This document shows, piece by piece, positions 43,441 through 52,473 of a stretch of 60,990 bases of DNA. The DNA is taken from positions 1 through 60,990 of the forward strand of contig JAIDYR010000108.1 in NCBI GenBank assembly GCA_029057985.1, in the 5' to 3' direction. The position numbers and the translations under genes are program-made. The notes under the pieces are model-generated. The model did not search any database. It was not told the DNA's origin and was given only the letters and a program-made list of their open reading frames with translations. This DNA is from Muribaculaceae bacterium (GTDB taxonomy: Bacteria > Bacteroidota > Bacteroidia > Bacteroidales > Muribaculaceae). How positions within the stretch are numbered: position 1 is the stretch's first letter; each line of letters starts with the position of its first letter.

Positions 43441-46400
43441 ATGATTCGACAAACTCTAATTCTTGCAGCAGCTGCCGCCGCTTTTACAGTTCAGGCGCAG
43501 AATATCACGGTGCAAGGAACAGTCATTTCCCAAGTCGACGAGGAACCTCTGATCGGCGCGACGGTCATCAGCGCTGATAAGTCAAGCAACGGCACAGCCA
43601 CGGACCTCGACGGCAAGTTCTCAATCACGGTGCCGAAAGGGAGCAAACTCATCATCTCCTATGTAGGCTATGAGTCGCGCACTCTGACTGCGACTCCCGA
43701 CATGACGGTATATCTTACCGAAAACAATGCAGTTCTCGACGAACTGGTCGTAGTAGGCTATCAGACCGTCAAGAAAGCCGACCTGACAGGCGCAGTATCC
43801 GTAATGGATATGAAAGAGCCTCTGAGTGAAAATTCCGGCAACATCATGAACTCTATGGCCGGCAAGCTCCCGGGCGTAAATGTAGTCCCCGACGCTGCCC
43901 CGGGGGGCACCGGATCGATCCGCGTCCGCGGTATGTCGACAGCCAACTCCTCCAATGATCCTCTCTATATCATCGATGGCGTCCCGACCGACAACATCAA
44001 CTGCATCAATCCCTCGGATATCGAATCAATGCAGGTGCTGAAGGATGCCGCTTCCGCTTCCATCTATGGTTCGCGTGCGGCCAACGGCGTTGTCATCATC
44101 ACTACGAAACACGGCAAGGGCGACCGCCTGAACGTCAACATCAACTATGCGGTATCCGCCCAGACAATTGCAAAACGCTATAAAGTAATGGACGCCAACC
44201 AGTGGGGTCAGGCATATTGGGCAGCCGCCAAGAATTCCGGAATCACTCCTTCACATATCCTTTACGGAGATGGGCCGGTCCCGGTGCTTCAGCAATTTGC
44301 CGACGGCAATCCCAACTTCCCCCTGACAAGCACGAACTGGCAGGATGAGGTCTACCACACTGCATGGACCAACAATCTGACGGCCTCCGTCTCCAACAAT
44401 ACCGACAAGAGCTCGACTCTTTTCTCTCTCAACTATATCAATCAGAACGGTAACATCATCGACACGTTCTACGAGCGCTTCTCCGGCCGCGTAAACTCCC
44501 GCTTCAAAATCAACAAATACGTTTCCGTAGGCGAGAATCTTCTGGTTGCCCGCTGGAGCAACCGCGGTATGGACGTAGCCGGCGACCGAGGCATCCCCTT
44601 CACCGCCCTTTCGCAGATGCCCGCTCTTCCCGTCCGCGGCCTCGACGGAGCCTGGGCCAATCCGATGACCCTCATCAAGAGTGACCTCGCCAATCCGGTG
44701 CAGCTCATCTCCAACGCAGCCGACAATTCTTCAGTTTCATGGCGTATTCTTGGCAATGCTTTCATCGAAGTGACTCCCATCGAAGGCCTCCTGCTCAAGT
44801 CTAACATCGGCATCGAACACTCCCAGTATCTCAATCATAACCTCGGCCGCCGCGTCAATCCCAATGACGAAAACTCCGTCACTGAAGACTACGGACAGGG
44901 AGATACGTGGACTTGGACAAACACTGCCAACTATTACAAGACTTTCAATGACGTCCATAACCTCAACGTACTTATCGGCACTGAAGCCATCGGCTACACT
45001 TTCAAAGGTCTGAGCGCTTCACGCACAGGCTACGCTTTCGAAGACGCCGACTACATGCAGATCGATGCCGGCACCGGCACACGCAACAATGGCGGCAACA
45101 AGACCCAGTGGGCCGTATTCTCTCTCTTCGGAAAGGTTGACTATAACTTCGCCGACCGCTATCTGGCTTCATTCACTATCCGCCGCGATGAAAACTCCCG
45201 ATTCGCCAAAGGCCACCGCGCAGGCGCTTTCCCGGCATTCTCTCTGGCATGGCGCCCCACAAAAGAGAACTTCTTCCCGACCAACAATGTACTGAGCGAT
45301 CTTAAGATCCGCTACTCCTGGGGTCAGAACGGTAACGCCAATATCCCGGCTCTCTATCCCGCTTACTCCACTTATATCTTCAATACAGGTAACGGCGCCT
45401 ACGACATCGCCGGCACCAACTCTTCCACTACTTCCGGCATCACTCTCGCCGCTACCGGCAATCCCGATCTGAAATGGGAGACCACTACCCAGAACAATAT
45501 CGGCATCGACTTCCTCTTCTTCAACGGCGCGCTCAACCTCTCTGCCGATTACTACATCAAGAAGACAACCAACATGCTCACGATTCCGCCGGCGCTCAGC
45601 GTGGCAGGCGAGAATGCTGCGACATGGCTCAATACCGGCTCGATGCGCAATAATGGTTGGGAAATCACTCTGGGCTACAGCTCCCCGATGTATGGCGACT
45701 TCTCATGGAACGGTTCTATCAATATTTCCCAGTATAAGAATAAACTTCTTAACCTCAACAGCCGTCAGGAATTCATCGGAGGCAATCAGCGTCTCGTGCC
45801 CGGCCAGCCGATGGGCATCTACTACGGTTATGTCTGCGACGGCATCTTCCAGAGCGTTGAAGAGGTGGCCAACCACGCCAACCAGCCCGGCGCAGCTCCG
45901 GGACGCCTGATGTACCGCGACCTCAACGGCGACGGACAGATCACTGACGCCGACCGCTGCTTCATCGGCGATCCCAACCCGGACCTCTCGATGGGTATCA
46001 ACCTCAACTTCAAATATAAGGCATTCTCTCTGGATATGTTCTTCGCGGGCGACTTCGGATTCGACATCCAGAACAGCATGAAGGGTCAGCTCTACAGCTT
46101 CGGCCGCGCTAACACCAACACTAACCACGCCGCCGATATCCTCAATGCCTGGACTCCGGAAAATACCAACACTGACATCCCGGCCCTGTCGCTGACCGAT
46201 GCCAACAATGAGGCCCGCTTCTCTACTTACTACGTGCAGGACGGCTCTTACATGAAGATGAAATATCTCAAACTCTCCTACACTCTCCCGCAGCACATCA
46301 CACGCAAGTTCGCTTGCGAGAACTTCAATGTCTACGCTCAGATTGAGAACGTCTTCACAATGACAAAGTATAAAGGCCTCGATCCGGAGATTCTGCCCGG

Positions 46401-46479
46401 CGAATTCGGCGCACGTATCGACAACGGCGCTTACCCCCGCCCGCGTACATTCACATTCGGTGTTAACCTCCAATTCTAA
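43441..46479 (+). CDS. SusC-like TonB-dependent outer-membrane transporter
   Basis: 1012 residues. Signal peptide to AQAQ-type site (near residue 20), a carboxypeptidase-regulatory-like domain (about 23-98; GTVISQVDEEPLIGATV), TonB-box region (LDELVVVGYQTVKKADLTGAV), plug (SIRVRGMSTANSSNDPLYIIDGVP, SIYGSRAANGVVIITTK) and a 22-strand barrel ending in FTFGVNLQF. It imports oligosaccharides together with the SusD lipoprotein encoded 9 bp downstream. In this locus the cargo should be fructo-oligosaccharides. Confidence 0.96.
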   Translation: MIRQTLILAAAAAAFTVQAQNITVQGTVISQVDEEPLIGATVISADKSSNGTATDLDGKFSITVPKGSKLIISYVGYESRTLTATPDMTVYLTENNAVLDELVVVGYQTVKKADLTGAVSVMDMKEPLSENSGNIMNSMAGKLPGVNVVPDAAPGGTGSIRVRGMSTANSSNDPLYIIDGVPTDNINCINPSDIESMQVLKDAASASIYGSRAANGVVIITTKHGKGDRLNVNINYAVSAQTIAKRYKVMDANQWGQAYWAAAKNSGITPSHILYGDGPVPVLQQFADGNPNFPLTSTNWQDEVYHTAWTNNLTASVSNNTDKSSTLFSLNYINQNGNIIDTFYERFSGRVNSRFKINKYVSVGENLLVARWSNRGMDVAGDRGIPFTALSQMPALPVRGLDGAWANPMTLIKSDLANPVQLISNAADNSSVSWRILGNAFIEVTPIEGLLLKSNIGIEHSQYLNHNLGRRVNPNDENSVTEDYGQGDTWTWTNTANYYKTFNDVHNLNVLIGTEAIGYTFKGLSASRTGYAFEDADYMQIDAGTGTRNNGGNKTQWAVFSLFGKVDYNFADRYLASFTIRRDENSRFAKGHRAGAFPAFSLAWRPTKENFFPTNNVLSDLKIRYSWGQNGNANIPALYPAYSTYIFNTGNGAYDIAGTNSSTTSGITLAATGNPDLKWETTTQNNIGIDFLFFNGALNLSADYYIKKTTNMLTIPPALSVAGENAATWLNTGSMRNNGWEITLGYSSPMYGDFSWNGSINISQYKNKLLNLNSRQEFIGGNQRLVPGQPMGIYYGYVCDGIFQSVEEVANHANQPGAAPGRLMYRDLNGDGQITDADRCFIGDPNPDLSMGINLNFKYKAFSLDMFFAGDFGFDIQNSMKGQLYSFGRANTNTNHAADILNAWTPENTNTDIPALSLTDANNEARFSTYYVQDGSYMKMKYLKLSYTLPQHITRKFACENFNVYAQIENVFTMTKYKGLDPEILPGEFGARIDNGAYPRPRTFTFGVNLQF

Positions 46480-46488
46480 CCTATAGCC

Positions 46489-48168
46489 ATGAAGATTATT
46501 AATAAATCCATAAAGATCTCCCTGCTTTCAATGACTGTCGCAGCCGCAGGCCTCTCCTTCTCTTCCTGCTCCGACATGCTCGACACGGTTCCCCAGGGAT
46601 CATTCACATCTGCTCAGATTGGCGACGATGAAGCTGCCGATCTCATGAACTCGGCCTACGCGACTCTGCTCTGCCATTATTTCGGCAACAACGAGTCATT
46701 TGCCGGTCCGATCAATAACTGGGTATTCGATATCCGCTCCGACGACGCGCAGAAGGGTGGAGGCGAACTCGGCTATGAAGTGTATATGCATGAGTTCTCG
46801 CTGGGCAATGTCCAGAGCGATAACCCGATCCTTAACTTCAAATGGCGCAACGACTATTTCTCAATCTCCCGCTGCAACACTGCTATCCGCGCCCTCATGG
46901 CCTCCTCAAATCTTTCGGAAGCGAACCGCAAGGCCTACATCGCCGAGATGAAGACTCTCCGCGCCTACTATTACTTCGATCTCTACCGCATCTTCAAAAA
47001 ATTCCCTTATTTCGATGAGAATGTGACCGATCCCTCCTCAGTAAGCGCCAGTCAATATTCCCGCGAGCAAATCATGGGATTCATCAAGAGCGATCTCAAG
47101 CAGGCTTATGATGACAATGTAGCCAATCAGGCTGAACCCGGCCGCTTCAATAAATACGTAGCAGCCGCTATTCTGGCTAAAGTAGCGCTTTTTGACCATG
47201 ATTTCGCTACCGCGGAAGAATACGCTGACTATGTCATCACTTCAGGCAAATATGACCTCTATCCCAACTTCCTCGACATCTCCAAGCCTGAGATGAACAA
47301 TATGTATGAGTCTGTAATGGCGGTGCAGTTCTCCTCTGCCAACTCGCCCGAGCAGTATAACTTCAACAACTGTCTGAACTGCACTGTCTCCGAGGGTGAC
47401 GTCTACGGCAACGGCGACGACTTCTATCTCGGCTCGCAGGACCTCGTCAACGCTTTCCGCACCGACGAATCAGGCCTTCCCTATCTCGATGCTTCAAAAG
47501 CTCCCTCCGAGAATCTCGACCATGCCGATTATGCAGGTAATGTCGATCCCCGCGTCGACTTCACTTTCGGCCGAATCGGAATGCCCTGGAGAGGTCTTGA
47601 ATATAACGAGAAATGGTGTCGCAATCTCAACAATTACAGTCAGTTCTCCGGCAAGAAGCCTTATCCGGCACCCAATTCTCCTTATGTGCAGGTCGGCATC
47701 GTGCCCTGGGGCGCAAGTTCGCTCAACTATATCATCATCCGCTACGCCGACGTGCTTCTTATGAAGGCTGAGGCTCTCATCGAGCAGAACAAGAATCTGG
47801 AAGAGGCCCGCAACCTCATCAACAGAGTCCGCGCAAAGGCGGCCCGCTCGGTCAATCCTTCCTACTCGCCGGTAGACTGCAACCCGATGATCGCTACATA
47901 TCTCATACGCGAATATGGCGCGGCAGGATGGACTCAGGACTACGCCCGCAAGGCTGTCCGCATGGAACGCCGTCTTGAACTCGCCATGGAGGGCCACAGA
48001 TGGTTTGACCTCGTGCGCTGGGGAGAAGCAGTCAACACTGTCAATGCCTACTACGCTAAAGAAAAGAGCCTCTATCCCTATCTCTCCAACGGCCACCTCA
48101 GCGAATCCGACATCTACTGCCCGATTCCTCTCGAACAGGCCGATAACGCAGGCGATCTTTATAAATAA
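46489..48168 (+). CDS. SusD-like surface lipoprotein
   Basis: 559 residues. Lipoprotein signal with Cys near 27 (FSSCSDMLDTVPQG), then the SusD helical/TPR fold; typical segments are LRAYYYFDLYRIFKKFPYF and the C-terminal LELAMEGHRWFDLVRWGEA and DIYCPIPLEQ. It forms the lid of the SusC transporter and binds the glycan at the cell surface. Directly follows susC. Confidence 0.95.
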   Translation: MKIINKSIKISLLSMTVAAAGLSFSSCSDMLDTVPQGSFTSAQIGDDEAADLMNSAYATLLCHYFGNNESFAGPINNWVFDIRSDDAQKGGGELGYEVYMHEFSLGNVQSDNPILNFKWRNDYFSISRCNTAIRALMASSNLSEANRKAYIAEMKTLRAYYYFDLYRIFKKFPYFDENVTDPSSVSASQYSREQIMGFIKSDLKQAYDDNVANQAEPGRFNKYVAAAILAKVALFDHDFATAEEYADYVITSGKYDLYPNFLDISKPEMNNMYESVMAVQFSSANSPEQYNFNNCLNCTVSEGDVYGNGDDFYLGSQDLVNAFRTDESGLPYLDASKAPSENLDHADYAGNVDPRVDFTFGRIGMPWRGLEYNEKWCRNLNNYSQFSGKKPYPAPNSPYVQVGIVPWGASSLNYIIIRYADVLLMKAEALIEQNKNLEEARNLINRVRAKAARSVNPSYSPVDCNPMIATYLIREYGAAGWTQDYARKAVRMERRLELAMEGHRWFDLVRWGEAVNTVNAYYAKEKSLYPYLSNGHLSESDIYCPIPLEQADNAGDLYK

Positions 48169-48203
48169 TCATCCTTCTTCAAGAGTAAAATTAGTAATTT
48201 TCT

Positions 48204-48235
48204 TCAGGAATCCGGTAATCCTGCCGGATTCCTGA
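48204..48235 (+). promoter_or_regulatory. Intercistronic hairpin between susD and the third lipoprotein gene
   Basis: TCAGGAATCCGG (48204-48215) pairs exactly with CCGGATTCCTGA (48224-48235) across 8 nt. It is followed by GAAAATC, not a U-tract, so it is more likely an RNA-processing or stabilising element than a full terminator. It may set the ratio between susCD and the following gene. Confidence 0.55.
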
Positions 48236-48257
48236 GAAAATCAAAACTCAAACCGAA

Positions 48258-49742
48258 ATGAAATTCAATAAAATAATATATGCTGCCGCCGGCCTGCTTC
48301 TGATGACGGCTGCCTCGGCTTGCTCGGAATATACTCCGAACGGTTATATAGAAAGCCCGGAACTTCCGACCGTGACCTCTCTTGAATACACTATCGGAGG
48401 CGAGGCTCACCACGATATCAATATCTCATGGACTCTCCCGGCCGATAAAGAAATCACCGGATGCATCCTCTATCGCGATGCTAAAGAGCTTCAGACTTTC
48501 GATCTCAACACTACACGCAATTACTCCTACACTGCTCTCGGAACTCCTCTGGGCCAAGAAGTAGTCTACACAGTGAAGGTCACTTATGACAACGGATATA
48601 TCTCTACCGGCCGCTCCGTTGCAGTCACTCTTCCGACAGAAGATTTCGCCGGAGTCAGCGATCTGAAAAAGAATGTCAGCGGCCGCTCCGTCACTCTCGA
48701 CTGGAAACTCCCGACCCAGCAGTTCCTGACAGGCGTCAGAATCGTGACTAACGGCGACACTGACAAGGCTATCCTCCTCCCGGCTGACGCTACTTCATAT
48801 ACTCTCAAGGCTCAGCCTATGGAGACTCCGCTCGAATACTCTGTAGAGGCAGTCTATGACACTTATTACTATTCCCCCTCTCAGAACGTAGAAGTCACCA
48901 TCCCCTACATGGAGCCCAAAATGCTCTTCCTCCTTCCTGCCGATGCCGCTACCGCATCCGATCTATCTGACGATGATGAGAAGGCTGCAGCTGCATGGTT
49001 CGCCAAGCAGAAGAATGCAGAATTCATCCACCCCGCGGATATCGCCAACTATGATCCGGCCGTCTACTCGGTAATGTGGATCATGGTAGACCGCGTCGGA
49101 CTCCCCATGGGATGGCAGAATCTCCCGGGCGACTTCGCTACTTCCGCTACAATCGATGCCCTTAAGGATTATTCCGCCAACGGAGGCAGCCTCTATCTTT
49201 CGAACATGGCTACTCAGCTGACAGTGCCTTTAGGAATAGTACCCGAAAATATGGCTCCGACCGTCTACGGCAATGGCGAAGGAGGCTCAGGCGATGACGT
49301 ATGGGTAATCAATCCCTATCTCGGATGGGACTTCCGCAATGGCGCCGATCAGGGATTCTATGACCGTACTCTCCATGACGTCTATAAAGGGCTGACACTC
49401 GAAGATCCCAACGGCTACGGCTATATGACTCTTCCCCTTATCGGCCCGGGCCAGCGTGAAGACCACAACTGCATGTGGGATTGCAATATCTACGGCCGCG
49501 GCTCTTATCCCGACGTAATCCGCAACTTCGAGGTGACTACCAACTCTCTGGTGCTCGCCACCTGGGGCCATGTACGCGACCACTGCGTTGCCGGCCTCGT
49601 AGACTTCTACAGTAGCCCGACCCATGGCCGCTGCGTAGCCAACGGTCTGGCCGCCTACGAATGGAACCAGAACTCCGGCGCCAATCCCTATCAGAAAAAT
49701 GTAGAGAAACTTACCGAAAATATCCTTAACTATCTTAAGTAA
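48258..49742 (+). CDS. SusE-position glycan-binding lipoprotein with DUF4960-like C-terminus
   Basis: 494 residues. Lipobox MTAASACSEYTPNG, two fibronectin-like beta domains (about 30-120 and 125-220; LEYTIGGEAHHDINISWTLP, SVTLDWKLPTQ), then a ~270-residue domain (MLFLLPADAATASDLSDDDEKAAAAWF...) resembling DUF4960. The B. theta levan locus has such a gene at this place (BT1761, a levan-binding surface protein). Assignment of DUF4960 is from memory of the family and should be checked. Confidence 0.78.
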   Translation: MKFNKIIYAAAGLLLMTAASACSEYTPNGYIESPELPTVTSLEYTIGGEAHHDINISWTLPADKEITGCILYRDAKELQTFDLNTTRNYSYTALGTPLGQEVVYTVKVTYDNGYISTGRSVAVTLPTEDFAGVSDLKKNVSGRSVTLDWKLPTQQFLTGVRIVTNGDTDKAILLPADATSYTLKAQPMETPLEYSVEAVYDTYYYSPSQNVEVTIPYMEPKMLFLLPADAATASDLSDDDEKAAAAWFAKQKNAEFIHPADIANYDPAVYSVMWIMVDRVGLPMGWQNLPGDFATSATIDALKDYSANGGSLYLSNMATQLTVPLGIVPENMAPTVYGNGEGGSGDDVWVINPYLGWDFRNGADQGFYDRTLHDVYKGLTLEDPNGYGYMTLPLIGPGQREDHNCMWDCNIYGRGSYPDVIRNFEVTTNSLVLATWGHVRDHCVAGLVDFYSSPTHGRCVANGLAAYEWNQNSGANPYQKNVEKLTENILNYLK

Positions 49743-49780
49743 AGTCTTCTCTGATAATAATTTCTGATAGAATATCGTTT

Positions 49781-49825
49781 ATATCCGCAGAAGAACATTC
49801 TTAATATCCGTTCTTCTGCGGATAT
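49781..49825 (+). terminator. Terminator-like hairpin after the susCD unit
   Basis: ATATCCGCAGAAGAAC (49781-49796) pairs exactly over 16 bp with GTTCTTCTGCGGATAT (49810-49825), followed by TTCTAATAAAAA. It lies 39 bp after the lipoprotein stop and 29 bp before the next GH32 gene, so that gene either depends on read-through or has weaker expression. Confidence 0.6.
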
Positions 49826-49853
49826 TTCTAATAAAAATCGAACCTATCCAATC

Positions 49854-52253
49854 ATGATAAATTCTACAAAATATATCGTCGCTTCATCCTTCATAGGCCT
49901 CGCGATGTCATTATACTCAGTTATCCCGGCCGCGGCAAAGAATATGGTCCACATTCCGATGAATGTAAAATCAGGCAAAGTGACTGACGTCATCAATGGG
50001 CGCGACGGAGAGATTCATGGACGCTTCGCGCCGGAGGAGGTAGCCGGCGCTATCGGTCGCGCGGTGATGTTTGACGGCTATTCATCCTATATCGATGTCC
50101 CTTTTCAAAATCTTTTTCCAGGGAATTCTCCCGATATGACCTTTTCGCTCTGGATGGCCGTGCCGTGCTATCCTATCGTGGAGATTGATGTCAATACTCA
50201 GAAACGCGCCACTATAGTTTCCTGCCTCGATTCTGAGGCCAAGAAAGGCTTCGGACTCTATCTCGGCATCGACGGAAGGGTTGAGTTCAGTATGTACAAC
50301 GGGGGATGGCTCAACTCCGTTGTATCTAATAAAGCCATCAATCCTTATGAATGGAATAACGTAGCTGCCGTCCTCGACAGCTCCTCCCGCATGCTGACTC
50401 TCTATATCAACGGAGAATCCGTCGGCTCTACCCGCTGCAACGGAGTCGCGGAGCAGATGGATGGAGTCCTTCGCTTCGGCCATGGCCCGGAGGATAAAAA
50501 ATCAGGATTATTCAATCTTATGGCCTTCAACGGAATCATTGACGAAGTCACTATTTCCGATGAAGCTATCAATCCTGAAACCCTTAAGAAGCTGAAGGCC
50601 GAGAATGCCTGCGATCTTTCCATTCCCGCTTCCCGGTTTGAGCATCAGGCTCAGCGTCCCCGATTCCACGGCATGCCCGGCGCGGCATGGACAAATGAAA
50701 GCCATGGCCTGACAAAAGCTCCCGACGGCCGCTATCATGTCTTCTTCCAGAAGAATGCCAATGGCCCATATATGGCCCGTCTGCACTGGGGACATATCTC
50801 CAGCCCAAATCTTTTCGACTGGCGCGAGGAGAAGATCGCTTTCGCTCCCGGTGAAAGTTATGACTTCAAGGGGTGCTGGAGCGGATGCGTATTTACCGAC
50901 GACGAACTGACCGGCGGCCTCCCGGCCGCTATCTATACCGGTGTTGACTACGGAAAAGCATCCATAGATTTCGCCTCGCCGGATGATAATTCCTTGATAA
51001 ATTGGACAAAGTCTACCCAGAATCCCCTTATCAGCGGCCGACCTCAGGGATTGTCGGATGATTTCCGCGATCCATATTTCTTCCGCAATGGGGATAAAGC
51101 CTATATAATCGTCGGCACGTCAAAGGACAATAAGGGCGCTGCCACCCTCCATCGCTATGAAAATGGACGCTGGACCAACGACGGATCCATCTTCTTCTCT
51201 TCCAGCAACGCTTCGATGTCAGGACGCTTCTGGGAAATGCCTAACTTGACCAGGATGGCAAATGGGAAATGGCTGTTCACTGCTACTCCACTCGACATGA
51301 CAGGAGGCGTAAGAACTCTATATTGGACCGGCGACATAAACGCCGACGGCACTTTCGCACCCGACACAAATTCCGCATGGCCCCGTCAGGTTGAACTTAT
51401 AAGCAAGGACGGATATGGACTCCTTTCCCCCACTATCTATCAGGAAAACGGCAAGACTATCGCGCTCGGAATCGTCCCCGACAAGCTTCCCGGAAGCATA
51501 AACTATGATCTCGGGTGGGCACATTGCTATTCTCTTCCGCGCGAATGGAGCATCGATTCAAAGGGGAATCTCAGCCAGCGTCCTTACGAAGGACTGAAGG
51601 AGATGCGTTCGGACGTGAAAATCAGCAAAGATAATTTCACACTGACCGGCAGTCAAAGCATGAACCCGGTTGAGGGTTATCAGGCCGAGTTGCTTATGAC
51701 GGCAGAGGCAGGCAATTCAGAAATAGGATTCAATATCTTCAAGGGTTCAACCGGCGAAGGAAAGGTGAGCATCGATTGCAGCACATCGCGTCTTAAGGTA
51801 GACTTCACGTCTCTCAGCCGCTATCATAATGATGACCATTCCTACGCCGGAATATATTCCTGCAATCTTCCCGAGCAACTGAAGAAAGGGGAAGACGTGA
51901 CGCTCAACGTATTCATCGACGGCTCTGTTCTCGATATATTCGTCAACAACCGCTGGGCTACCAGTATCCGTGTATTCCCGACCGGGGATGATGCGACCGG
52001 CATAGAGGCTTTTGCAACCGCTCCGGCCAACATCAAATCACTTCAGGGTTGGACTCTGGCATCAGCAAATCCTACAGGTGTAGGCATGATAGAGTCCGGA
52101 TCGGGAGAGGAGCAGAATGATATTGCAGCCCTCTGCTCACTCGACGGACAGATAATCCTCAATAATGCCGACCAAGACGGCGTGCGCCAACTCCTCCCTT
52201 CGCTCCCGGCAGGCATCTATCTCCACGGCTCCCGCAAATTCATCGTCCGCTGA
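49854..52253 (+). CDS. LamG-GH32 two-domain protein with altered nucleophile motif
   Basis: 799 residues. Signal peptide (MINSTKYIVASSFIGLAMSLYS...), an N-terminal concanavalin/LamG-like domain (about 40-245), a GH32-type propeller (about 265-560) and C-terminal beta-sandwich (about 600-730). The site that should read WMNDPNG reads AWTNESHG, so the nucleophile Asp is replaced by Glu (E282). The other two sites remain: D406 in RDPYFF and E461 in WEMPNL, where the usual Cys is Met. It may be a distinct GH32 subfamily or a binding protein. The tail (CSLDGQIIL...LPAGIYLHGSRKFIVR) looks like a sorting-type C-terminal domain. Confidence 0.88.
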   Translation: MINSTKYIVASSFIGLAMSLYSVIPAAAKNMVHIPMNVKSGKVTDVINGRDGEIHGRFAPEEVAGAIGRAVMFDGYSSYIDVPFQNLFPGNSPDMTFSLWMAVPCYPIVEIDVNTQKRATIVSCLDSEAKKGFGLYLGIDGRVEFSMYNGGWLNSVVSNKAINPYEWNNVAAVLDSSSRMLTLYINGESVGSTRCNGVAEQMDGVLRFGHGPEDKKSGLFNLMAFNGIIDEVTISDEAINPETLKKLKAENACDLSIPASRFEHQAQRPRFHGMPGAAWTNESHGLTKAPDGRYHVFFQKNANGPYMARLHWGHISSPNLFDWREEKIAFAPGESYDFKGCWSGCVFTDDELTGGLPAAIYTGVDYGKASIDFASPDDNSLINWTKSTQNPLISGRPQGLSDDFRDPYFFRNGDKAYIIVGTSKDNKGAATLHRYENGRWTNDGSIFFSSSNASMSGRFWEMPNLTRMANGKWLFTATPLDMTGGVRTLYWTGDINADGTFAPDTNSAWPRQVELISKDGYGLLSPTIYQENGKTIALGIVPDKLPGSINYDLGWAHCYSLPREWSIDSKGNLSQRPYEGLKEMRSDVKISKDNFTLTGSQSMNPVEGYQAELLMTAEAGNSEIGFNIFKGSTGEGKVSIDCSTSRLKVDFTSLSRYHNDDHSYAGIYSCNLPEQLKKGEDVTLNVFIDGSVLDIFVNNRWATSIRVFPTGDDATGIEAFATAPANIKSLQGWTLASANPTGVGMIESGSGEEQNDIAALCSLDGQIILNNADQDGVRQLLPSLPAGIYLHGSRKFIVR

Positions 52254-52294
52254 CATTTCCCGGCAATTCAGCATGATTAATCTAAATGATTAAA

Positions 52295-52402
52295 CCCCGC
52301 AGAGCGTGGCTATACGTTAGGCCCGCATCGCCGCCCGCGTTACGGGCAGCGATGCGGGTTTAATGATAATATAATGAATATGCCCCGCAGAGCGGGGCTA
52401 TA
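52295..52402. repeat. GC-rich interspersed repeat, copy B
   Basis: CCCCGCAGAGCGTGGCTATACGTTAGGCCCG ... GCCCCGCAGAGCGGGGCTATA; same start, central CGTTAGGCCCG and end as copy A at 33856-33970 (listed in parts here). It fills most of the space after the LamG-GH32 gene and may contribute to termination, as a GGGGATTTTTT tract follows at about 52408-52420. Confidence 0.7.
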
Positions 52403-52473
52403 TACTCGGGGATTTTTTGTCTTTCTGTAAATTTTTCGTAAATTCGCAAAATAACTCTTAAAAAATAACGCCT

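Noticed and set aside
45703..46473. Long open frame on the minus strand inside susC (256 codons)
   Set aside because: It is the mirror of a well-conserved SusC barrel with strong codon bias; the predicted protein has no recognisable pattern.
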